Source: Pseudobacteroides cellulosolvens ATCC 35603 = DSM 2933
GTDB taxonomy: Bacteria > Bacillota > Clostridia > Acetivibrionales > DSM-2933
Direction: 5' to 3'
NCBI RefSeq assembly: GCF_001262605.1
Contig: NZ_LGTC01000001.1
Location: forward strand, 5,094,001 to 5,158,000
DNA length: 64,000 nucleotides
Below, piece by piece: positions 36,078 to 43,541 of the stretch. The position numbers and the translations under genes are program-made. How positions within the stretch are numbered: position 1 is the first letter of the stretch; every line of letters begins with the position of its first letter. The notes under the pieces were generated by a model, which worked only from the letters and a program-made list of their open reading frames with translations, had not been told where the DNA came from and did not search any database.

Positions 36078-37199
36078 CTAGAAGCTCGCCTTACTGTTTA
36101 TATAGTAAACTGAAGTACCTGTATTAATTGCAATTATTCCGCTGGATACCTTGATATTTTTTACCTTTATGTCCATGGAATAAATTGTTTTCTTCTCTCC
36201 ATCATCGTTTATAAGTGTTATGTCTGTTTTATTTCCAGTTATCTTTCCGGAACTGTCCATATCACTCATTGCAGCAACAATTGCATCTCCAGATAACAAA
36301 TCTCCACACATAAAACTCTTATTGGTAAACTTTTGCATCCACTTTACCTTTCCTTCATTGTCATATAAATACACATTGGAATCTCCAACTGCCGCCAAAT
36401 TCCCATTGCCCAGGAAATCCACAAAAGGAAATAATGAAGTATCTCCGGTTTCCAAGGCCACTCCACCTTTCTCACTGAAATCATGCAACTCAATAACAGC
36501 ATCTGATTTAATGCCTGAAGCATCAAAGCTGTTAATGACAAATGTATCCCCTGATGGTGAGACTTTCGACATAAATACAAACTTTTTAGCAACTTTTGTA
36601 TTTATAGCTTGAGCACCGTTTTTATTAATTACCGTTACCGCTCCTCTATAGCCTTTTTCCTGCCTTACAACAGAGACATAGCCTGCTTCGTTGACATCAG
36701 CATTTATTATATTACCCTCCATTTTCTTGCTCCACTTAATTGTTTTGCCAGATAGAAGATAAACATCCTTACCCTCTAAATCCGCTACCATAACATAGGA
36801 ACCCGCAGCCTTTACAACAGGATTTGCAGCATATATGGGAACAACCCATTGCTCTTCTCCATCTCCATTCAATGCCTTGACCCTGTTCTTAACACATTCA
36901 ATTATGAGGCCTTTGCTAACAGTAAAAACATGCTTTTCATTTGTCCCAATTTCTATCTCTTTAACAACTTTATTTCCACTTTTATTTCCCGATATATCCA
37001 TCAGCTCATTGACAATATCCTTTAGGCTCATATTCTCCAAGTCCACGTTTTTGCTTTTCAAATACATGAATAGCGATGTGGCAATAACTGCTAATAATAG
37101 TATGGCAAAAATAATAAAATTCCTGAGCCTAAAGCTGCCACTGCTTTGCTGATCTTCATGTAAATCATTGCTAACTTTTTCTTTTTCGGAATATTTCAT
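36078..37199 (-). CDS. DUF5711 family beta-propeller-like protein
   Basis: A 373-residue protein with an N-terminal membrane anchor (LRNFIIFAILLLAVIATSLFMYL, about 26-48) and a large extracellular part made of PQQ/WD-like repeats (for example GEEQWVVPIY, TIKWSKKMEG, GKVKWMQKF), consistent with DUF5711. The start at 37199 (MKYSEKEK) is preferred because GGAGAAA lies upstream of it. The function is unknown; such proteins are often near cell-envelope genes. It is followed by the cvpA region and preceded by the YkvI-type gene, each with spacers. Confidence 0.7.
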   Translation of the reverse strand: MKYSEKEKVSNDLHEDQQSSGSFRLRNFIIFAILLLAVIATSLFMYLKSKNVDLENMSLKDIVNELMDISGNKSGNKVVKEIEIGTNEKHVFTVSKGLIIECVKNRVKALNGDGEEQWVVPIYAANPVVKAAGSYVMVADLEGKDVYLLSGKTIKWSKKMEGNIINADVNEAGYVSVVRQEKGYRGAVTVINKNGAQAINTKVAKKFVFMSKVSPSGDTFVINSFDASGIKSDAVIELHDFSEKGGVALETGDTSLFPFVDFLGNGNLAAVGDSNVYLYDNEGKVKWMQKFTNKSFMCGDLLSGDAIVAAMSDMDSSGKITGNKTDITLINDDGEKKTIYSMDIKVKNIKVSSGIIAINTGTSVYYINSKASF

Positions 37200-37267
37200 A
37201 ATCAATTTCTCCGATTTTCTTTTGTGATTAGGGCATGATTTATTATTTTATCATATTTTTGTTATGA

Positions 37268-38341
37268 TTAATTAATTTTTTTGTCATTTCTTAACTCTTG
37301 GATCAGTATGGCAAAAACCATAAATAAACCAATGTAGCCAAATAGTGTATATAGCGAAGCTATAAGGTTTGCAAAACCGAAACAGGACATTGGAATAATA
37401 AATAAACATGTCATTACTGTAATTATCTTTTTGTTTACTTTAATTTTACTGCCAATCCTGTCAACCAGACAATACCCTGATGTAACAGCCGACGAAAACA
37501 TTGCCAGCCAAAGTATAAAAGTGTAGAAGCTAGTAAAGTAATTGCCGTATTTCTCCATAACACTTAATATTGGAAATTCCTTGCCGGAAACTTCCCAATA
37601 AAAAATATTGATAACTGTATTTAACAGCAGTGCAATAGCACATAATGATATACCGCCAATAATTCCCCCTAAAACCCCTGTCTTTCTAGTTTTCAAATAA
37701 GGAAGCATATTGGACATTACAACAACTGACATTATGCTATTATAGCTTACATATATGAGAGAGGATAAAAACCAATTATCTGTAATACCTTTTAAAGTAC
37801 CTGCCATGTTAAATACCGATGTGTCTTTAAATATTATAACATAAAAGCCCGTAAAAACTATTCCAAGAATAAGGATGGGAGTAATCAAACTGCTTAAGGC
37901 AACCACACCTCTTATATCTGTAAGCATCAGCAACATGCATACAAAAGCCATAATTGCCACCCCAACCGGTAACTGGATATTTAGCTTATCTGACAAAATA
38001 CTCCCTAGTCCGGCCACCATGATACTTAATACCGAGAACATAAAAAGGGTCACTACTGTATCCATTATCTTACCAAAAAACCATCCCACAGTAGGATATA
38101 AAAATTCCTCATAACTCTTAATTCTTCCTGTGTATACCTTGTCAAGAACCAGCCATCCTACTACGGCAAACAATATACCCGCAATCACTATACCATAGAA
38201 TCCACCTTTATAATAGCCTGAAAAAAATCTTGCTATTTCCTGACCGGATGCAAACCCTGCTCCTATTATTGTTGTTACATAGATACTTGAAACTTTATAG
38301 ATGTTTTTTATTTCCTCACTCAAAAAAACAACCCCAGTCAT
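37268..38341 (-). CDS. YkvI family membrane protein
   Basis: A 357-residue polytopic membrane protein with about ten hydrophobic segments. The N-terminal YVTTIIGAGFASGQEIARFF matches the YkvI family, which has the LeuT-like fold of amino acid/cation symporters. The substrate is not known. The only ATG at 38341 lacks a clear ribosome site; a TTG six codons in is an alternative start. A non-coding gap with a repeat element separates it from the DUF4340 gene. Confidence 0.8.
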   Translation of the reverse strand: MTGVVFLSEEIKNIYKVSSIYVTTIIGAGFASGQEIARFFSGYYKGGFYGIVIAGILFAVVGWLVLDKVYTGRIKSYEEFLYPTVGWFFGKIMDTVVTLFMFSVLSIMVAGLGSILSDKLNIQLPVGVAIMAFVCMLLMLTDIRGVVALSSLITPILILGIVFTGFYVIIFKDTSVFNMAGTLKGITDNWFLSSLIYVSYNSIMSVVVMSNMLPYLKTRKTGVLGGIIGGISLCAIALLLNTVINIFYWEVSGKEFPILSVMEKYGNYFTSFYTFILWLAMFSSAVTSGYCLVDRIGSKIKVNKKIITVMTCLFIIPMSCFGFANLIASLYTLFGYIGLFMVFAILIQELRNDKKIN

Positions 38342-38400
38342 AACAAATATTTCAATATAATTCTATGTGGGACTGTTAAATTAATTCTTAATAATTTCTT

Positions 38401-38518
38401 ATATGTTTTGCAATAATCATTTTACATTTTTATTTATTGCAAAACATTTTCCTTGATTCATATGTTACGAAAAATTCATTTTTATCCTGTAAAATCTTTT
38501 TCGTAACATATATGGACA
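38401..38518. repeat. Double-hairpin interspersed element, copy 2
   Basis: Strong similarity (by eye around 80 %) to 2160-2265. The first hairpin is TTTTGCAATAA/TTATTGCAAAA; the second is ATATGTTACGAAAAA/TTTTTCGTAACATAT, perfect over 15 bases although its sequence differs from copy 1. The 9-bp terminal repeat of copy 1 is not evident here. It fills the gap downstream of the DUF4340 operon. Confidence 0.75.
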
Positions 38519-38522
38519 TTAA

Positions 38523-38562
38523 AAAAGCTAAAACACTTTTAATACATAGTGCTTTAGCTTTT
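38523..38562 (-). terminator. Terminator after the DUF4340 gene
   Basis: AAAAGCTAAAaCAC pairs with GTGcTTTAGCTTTT; the minus-strand stem ends in TTTT. It lies about 25 bases beyond the DUF4340 stop and is nearly symmetrical. Confidence 0.75.
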
Positions 38563-38586
38563 ATGAATCTTTGTTATCCGTAAATC

Positions 38587-39984
38587 TTACTTGCTTTCAA
38601 TAGATTCAAGCAGCTTCCTGAGAGAATCCTTAACACCGCTTGGCATATCAAAATCTAACTTTGATACAATCTTGCCGGTGAATTTTCCGTTTATCACTGC
38701 GTAATATGTTGTTGAATCCTTTGGTATATACTCAATCTTAACCTGACCTGGTGCCTTCTTTATATTGTAGGTTATTGTAACTTCCGGTTTCAACGCAGGA
38801 ACAGTTTTATTTTCAGTTTCAAGATCAACAAATCCGATTCCAATTAATGCTCTATAGAAAACCCTTACAAACACTTCACCACCGGAATTCTTTTTGTTTG
38901 CCTCTTTACCGTTAACTGTATACTTATCCTTATCAGTGTCCTTTTTCTCATCTAACTGAAGCTTGACATTAGTAGTCTTGCCTTCCATATCAAGTGTAAA
39001 TTCAGTAACATCATATATATCAGGTGCATAGATCAATCCCTCTACCAAATCCTTCAATGGCATGTCAAGATAATCCAAGCTTCCAAGAGGAAGAACAAAA
39101 ATAGTATCATTTCCTTCAAGCTTGCCGTATATCTCTTGACCTTTGATAACTTCAGACCCCAAGTAAAGCTTTTGAGTTCCCTGTTTCGTATCAAGGGTCA
39201 TTACATATGCCGGTTTGTCAAGTCCGAATTCCGCCAAATCCTTCGGCTTATCCTCTTCGATTGAAGTTGCTGACAAGTTTGGCAATCCATCCAAACAAGG
39301 CTGAAGTTTTCCCGAATTTGCTACACCCTCCAATGGCTCCGTCAAATACCACTGCTTGCCATCGTCAAGTCTTACTTTAAAAGCTACTTTTCCTTGGCGT
39401 TCAAGAGTGAATGATTTGATATCATCTTTAGTAATATCAAATAACTCCTTTTTCCAGAAGAAGTACTTGGAAATCTTAAATGCACCAACACTATATTTAT
39501 CTACAAGGTAAACTGTGTTTGATCCTTTTGTTTTTACATATGTGCTCTCATCTGTTGGAGTGTTAGAACCTATTTCAATAACCTGTTCCTTACCATCCTT
39601 TGTTTTAAATGAAACAACAGTTGGTTTGTCAAGACCGTATACCTTTAAATCAGCAGCATTTTCCTCTATAATCTTTGATGCACTTATTCCAGCGGCGTTA
39701 TTAGCCATGTTCTCAGTTTCTATTTTGCTGTATTTAACCCCTGCCGGATAGGTCAGTTCCCATTCAGTTCCTTTATGAGTAACTGTAAACTTATTTCCAT
39801 CGTTTTCTATGGTATATTCCGTTATATCATCTTTCTTGGCTTCCATTAAGGGTATTAACTTTACTGTAGGTTGTACGTTACCGCTCTCTTCATCTTCTTT
39901 TTTAAAGACATTAACAGCTACAAGAGCACCAACTAAAAGAACCATTACCACAGCAAGAATAATAACATTCTTGAACGTCCTCAT
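38587..39984 (-). CDS. DUF4340 domain-containing protein (ABC transporter accessory)
   Basis: A 465-residue protein with one N-terminal membrane helix (FKNVIILAVVMVLLVGALVAVNVF) and an extracytoplasmic region of two DUF4340-type modules (VYGLDKPTVVSFKTKDGKEQVIEIGS and EFGLDKPAYVMTLDTKQGTQKLYLGS), i.e. an internal repeat. Its start overlaps the GldG-like stop (ATGA), so the two are translationally coupled. DUF4340 proteins habitually end this kind of Gld-like ABC operon. Exact function unknown; a terminator follows. Confidence 0.85.
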   Translation of the reverse strand: MRTFKNVIILAVVMVLLVGALVAVNVFKKEDEESGNVQPTVKLIPLMEAKKDDITEYTIENDGNKFTVTHKGTEWELTYPAGVKYSKIETENMANNAAGISASKIIEENAADLKVYGLDKPTVVSFKTKDGKEQVIEIGSNTPTDESTYVKTKGSNTVYLVDKYSVGAFKISKYFFWKKELFDITKDDIKSFTLERQGKVAFKVRLDDGKQWYLTEPLEGVANSGKLQPCLDGLPNLSATSIEEDKPKDLAEFGLDKPAYVMTLDTKQGTQKLYLGSEVIKGQEIYGKLEGNDTIFVLPLGSLDYLDMPLKDLVEGLIYAPDIYDVTEFTLDMEGKTTNVKLQLDEKKDTDKDKYTVNGKEANKKNSGGEVFVRVFYRALIGIGFVDLETENKTVPALKPEVTITYNIKKAPGQVKIEYIPKDSTTYYAVINGKFTGKIVSKLDFDMPSGVKDSLRKLLESIESK

Positions 39985-41393
39985 AGATGCCTCCTCCTAA
40001 GCCATACGAAGGTGCCCAATCCAAATATCAGAAGCGGCACAGCACCTATCAAGATAATGGCAGTGATATTTGCGTTGGTCTCAGAAATGTTAATTGTCTC
40101 GAAGTTCAGGCTTTTTGGTGGTATACCCATATCATCCTTGTTCTGTATAAGCCAGCTCATACAAACTGCAAGTATCTGATATGTGTTTTGAGTCAATAAT
40201 TTATCATTAAACATTGCAGCATTACCCCATACCAATATCCTGCTGTCTTGGGTGCCTCCGCTGTATTCTGCAGCAACCACCAGATCCAAAGGACCGTTTA
40301 TGTCTTTTCCTTTAGATTGATCAACCTGCATTCCGACAGCTTTTTCCGATGTTCTTGCCAAAGATACTATTTCAAGAGCTTCCTTCTTTGCTTTTAATAT
40401 ATTGATACTTCTTGAATTTGGCATATTCAATGCAAACTGTCCTGCAGGAATTTCGCCGAAAATAGCATTTGATTCAAGTGCTACAAGAAGATTATTTGGA
40501 TCTCCTGAGACATACCTGCTGTCATCGCCTTCCTTAACCTTATCATAGTTAAGGCTTAAGTTATATTCAGCCAATACCTTGTCAAACACTGGCATATTCT
40601 GGTTCGGAATAACCGGGTCAAATGCAAAGAATATTTTACCGCCCCTGTCAAGGTAATCCTGTATCTTTTTACCCTCATCATTAGATAAGTCTGATTTAGG
40701 TGCCATTATAAAAATTGTCTCACAATCATCCGGAACCTTAGGTTCTGTTTGAAGGTTCAAAGCTTTAGTATAATACCCCCCAGCCTCTACAGCTACCTTG
40801 ATCTGATTGAACTCATCAACAAATATGCTCTCATTATGGCCTGTAGTATAATAAACTGTCGGTGTCTTTTCGTTTGAAACTCTCTTTATAGCTGTGGTCA
40901 GATAGTTCTCAACCATAAGGCTGGTATCCTGTCCGTATTGAGTAGATTGAGAATAAGTAATACTGTTTGCAGGTATTACATCCAATTTTTTACCGCAGGA
41001 CACTAATATATCGCCCTTTGCAATTTGTTTTGTCTTTTCCGGATCAAGCTTGCTTATTATTGCCGGATCCTTATCCGGATCAACATATTTTACAATTATT
41101 TTATCTGATGCATTCTGATATTGCTTAAGAAGCTCATTTAATATAGCATTTTGATCCCCTACTTCAGCCTTTGTATTATCATAAAGTCCATATATTGTTA
41201 CTTCTTTATTAAGCTTCTTGACAAAATCTACTGATGTTTTATTTAAACTGAATATCTTATTGGTTGTTAAATCCCACTGAATGTCAAGTTTGATAACAAT
41301 GAGATTTACAACAACTGCAATTATGATAACGATTACAGCCGTCAATATCGCTGCTGCACCGTATTTAAAACCCTTTGAGTTTTTATTTGCCAT
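39981..41393 (-). CDS. GldG-like ABC transporter auxiliary protein
   Basis: A 470-residue GldG/ABC-type_uncharacterised family protein with an N-terminal helix (AAAILTAVIVIIIAVVVNLIVI), a long extracytoplasmic region (IQWDLTTNKIFSLNKTSVDFVKKL; later YLDRGGKIFFAFDP) and a C-terminal helix (ITAIILIGAVPLLIFGLGTFVWLRRR). The start at 41393 (MANKNSK) follows AGGGGTGAT. In Flavobacterium the GldA-GldF-GldG transporter supports gliding; Firmicute homologues have no gliding role known. It is 5 bases after the permease gene. Confidence 0.85.
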   Translation of the reverse strand: MANKNSKGFKYGAAAILTAVIVIIIAVVVNLIVIKLDIQWDLTTNKIFSLNKTSVDFVKKLNKEVTIYGLYDNTKAEVGDQNAILNELLKQYQNASDKIIVKYVDPDKDPAIISKLDPEKTKQIAKGDILVSCGKKLDVIPANSITYSQSTQYGQDTSLMVENYLTTAIKRVSNEKTPTVYYTTGHNESIFVDEFNQIKVAVEAGGYYTKALNLQTEPKVPDDCETIFIMAPKSDLSNDEGKKIQDYLDRGGKIFFAFDPVIPNQNMPVFDKVLAEYNLSLNYDKVKEGDDSRYVSGDPNNLLVALESNAIFGEIPAGQFALNMPNSRSINILKAKKEALEIVSLARTSEKAVGMQVDQSKGKDINGPLDLVVAAEYSGGTQDSRILVWGNAAMFNDKLLTQNTYQILAVCMSWLIQNKDDMGIPPKSLNFETINISETNANITAIILIGAVPLLIFGLGTFVWLRRRHL

Positions 41394-41398
41394 TTTTA

Positions 41399-42130
41399 TC
41401 ACCCCTGACTCCAACGTCTTTTTTCAATTACAAGAAATGTTATAACAATCAATGATACCGTTACACTTGCAAAATAAACCATGGTATTCAATCTCAATAT
41501 ACCTGTTGATTGATCAGTAAACCTGTAAAAAAGCGAAACCCATCTTAAAACTTCAGTTACAACACCGCCAAAAATTGATGCAAAAGATCCTACTATAAAT
41601 AGGAACAACATTATTATAAAGCTTATGATGGCAGCTATAATCTGGCTCTCAGTCAATGCCGAGCACAACATACCTATTGCAATAAGGCAAGAACCGAAAA
41701 GTAGAAGGCCTATATATCCCGCTAACATCTGTATTGTCAATGTACCTTTGAATATGACAATTACCAAAGGATAAGCCAAGGTAAGTGCTACCATAACAAA
41801 AAATACAAAGTACGCTGCCAAAAACTTTCCTATAACAATACTTGAAATTTTACTTGGCGTAGTAAAAAGCAGAACTTCAGTACCGTTTTTTCTTTCTTCC
41901 GCATATATTCTCATTGTCAATATTGCACAAAACATTATGAGTATTAACGCAAAAATAGGCTGTTGAAACATCCATACCAGTGTTCCAAGACTATTAGACA
42001 GATTAAAGAAATAAAACAAAAGTGATGACATAAACATAAAAAGACCTAGTATTATATATGCCATAGGGGAATTAAAATAAGACTTTGTCTCTTTTTTAAA
42101 TACGCTTACTACACTTGAAAGATACCCCAT
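41399..42130 (-). CDS. ABC-2 type permease (GldF-like)
   Basis: Membrane component of the ABC transporter, about 243 residues with six hydrophobic segments, beginning MGYLSSVVSVFKKETKSYFNSPMAYIILGLFMFM, the usual ABC-2 subfamily 5 opening. The start is at 42130, nine bases after GGAGG and one base after the ATPase stop (TAGgATG), so translation is coupled. The TTG at 42139 is too near the ribosome site. Confidence 0.88.
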   Translation of the reverse strand: MGYLSSVVSVFKKETKSYFNSPMAYIILGLFMFMSSLLFYFFNLSNSLGTLVWMFQQPIFALILIMFCAILTMRIYAEERKNGTEVLLFTTPSKISSIVIGKFLAAYFVFFVMVALTLAYPLVIVIFKGTLTIQMLAGYIGLLLFGSCLIAIGMLCSALTESQIIAAIISFIIMLFLFIVGSFASIFGGVVTEVLRWVSLFYRFTDQSTGILRLNTMVYFASVTVSLIVITFLVIEKRRWSQG

Positions 42131-42131
42131 C

Positions 42132-43154
42132 CTATTCAACCTCCTTATCTTCTACCGGATTTTCAATAACCTCTTCGTGAGCTGCTTTCTCTAAGTTGAC
42201 AGCTTCGTTTTTCAATACTACATCATTTTTAGTAATCTCAAGGAAAACATCCTCAAGTGATTTATCCATTGCTTTAAGCTCCATAATAGGGTATCCTGCT
42301 TTTGCCAGTTCGAAGAACATAGGCTTTCTTATGTCCGCATCTCTTGTTGACTCAATAAGGAAACTACTTATGTCGCTGTCCTTGGTTGATTCTGATTCTA
42401 CATTTATTACTCCATGCAATCCTTTTAAGATATCCTTTATAGAATTTTCAGGTCCTGCTATTGATACATTGTACCTATCATTGGAATCCATTGACTTTGA
42501 TAGGTTTTCAGGAGTATCTACAGCAGAAATTCTTCCCTTGTTTATTATTACGACTCTTTCACAGACCGCACTTACTTCAGGCAAAATGTGTGAACTTAAT
42601 ATTATTGAATGATTTCTTCCAAGAGCCTTAATAAGATTTCTTATTTCAATTATCTGCTTTGGATCAAGGCCAACTGTAGGTTCGTCCAATATCAAAACTT
42701 CCGGTGAACCAACCAAAGCCTGTGCCAATCCAACCCTCTGTTTGTAACCCTTGGACAGGTTTTTTATGAGCCTTCCTCTTACATCGCCAATCTTAACCAA
42801 ATCCATTACATCATCCAACTGATTTTTTCTAAGACTTCTCTTAACATGCTTCAAATCACATACATAGTTCAGATAGTCCTTAACTGTCATATCCGTATAA
42901 AGTGGCGGCTGTTCAGGTAAATACCCAATCCTTTTTTTCACTTCAATAGGATCTTCCATAACATCATAGCCGCATACCTTAATGGTTCCACTTGTTGGTG
43001 GCATGAATCCGGTTATAATATTCATGGTAGTACTCTTCCCTGCACCGTTTGGCCCAAGAAATCCCAGAATTTCTCCCTTTTCCAGGGTAAAACTCAGGTC
43101 TCTAACGGCATTAACATTACCGTACCGCTTAGACATGTTTTGAATTTCAATCAT
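42132..43154 (-). CDS. ABC transporter ATP-binding protein (GldA-like)
   Basis: ATPase of 340 residues: Walker A GPNGAGKST, signature LSKGYKQRVGLAQAL, Walker B VLILDEPTVGLDP and a switch His in SSHILPEV. The C-terminal part (about 230-340) is an extra domain with an acidic end (ENPVEDKEVE). First gene of a four-gene operon (ATPase, permease, GldG-like, DUF4340). Substrate unknown. ATG follows GGGGGGAATA-type sequence; the 387-bp region upstream contains a small hairpin (43291-43316) and the ATPase terminator (43477-43528). Confidence 0.9.
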   Translation of the reverse strand: MIEIQNMSKRYGNVNAVRDLSFTLEKGEILGFLGPNGAGKSTTMNIITGFMPPTSGTIKVCGYDVMEDPIEVKKRIGYLPEQPPLYTDMTVKDYLNYVCDLKHVKRSLRKNQLDDVMDLVKIGDVRGRLIKNLSKGYKQRVGLAQALVGSPEVLILDEPTVGLDPKQIIEIRNLIKALGRNHSIILSSHILPEVSAVCERVVIINKGRISAVDTPENLSKSMDSNDRYNVSIAGPENSIKDILKGLHGVINVESESTKDSDISSFLIESTRDADIRKPMFFELAKAGYPIMELKAMDKSLEDVFLEITKNDVVLKNEAVNLEKAAHEEVIENPVEDKEVE

Positions 43155-43290
43155 CTTAATGTATTCCCCCCTGTATATATAATAATATTAAGTTTTCCTT
43201 AAGAAAGCAAAGACGTAATATCACAATTATCTCAAAAGAATTTTAATAAATTGTGAACAAATTGTTACTATATTAAAAGTGAATAATCTA

Positions 43291-43316
43291 TTACATTTGT
43301 CCTCCGCCAAATGTAA
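43291..43316 (-). promoter_or_regulatory. Hairpin with exposed SD-like loop in the ABC operon leader
   Basis: TTACATTTG/CAAATGTAA, a perfect 9-bp stem with an 8-base loop; on the minus strand the loop contains GGCGGAGGA and the 3' arm ends CAAATGTAA, i.e. GGAGG, then ATG directly followed by TAA. It lies about 140 bases upstream of the ATPase start. A start-stop upstream ORF is possible but unproven. Confidence 0.35.
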
Positions 43317-43476
43317 GATTATTAAAACTTAATATATATTATGAGCAATCAGATTTAACCTAATAACCCTTTTGCTCATACTTGTCCATTATATAGGTTT
43401 CTTATTGTTTTTTCAAGTGATTTTATAATGCTTAGAAATCGTGACATAATATTCATCATAATTTTCCAAACACAAA

Positions 43477-43528
43477 AAACATCCAGCTGCTGATTATGGC
43501 TTTTATGCCATCTGTTAGCCGGATGTTT
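43477..43528 (-). terminator. Terminator after the P-type ATPase
   Basis: AAACATCC ... GGATGTTT with an inner ATGGC/GCCAT stem and a short TTTTAT loop. It starts about 15 bases past the stop codon of the Ca2+-ATPase gene. Confidence 0.65.
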
Positions 43529-43541
43529 AACATGTAAGAAC

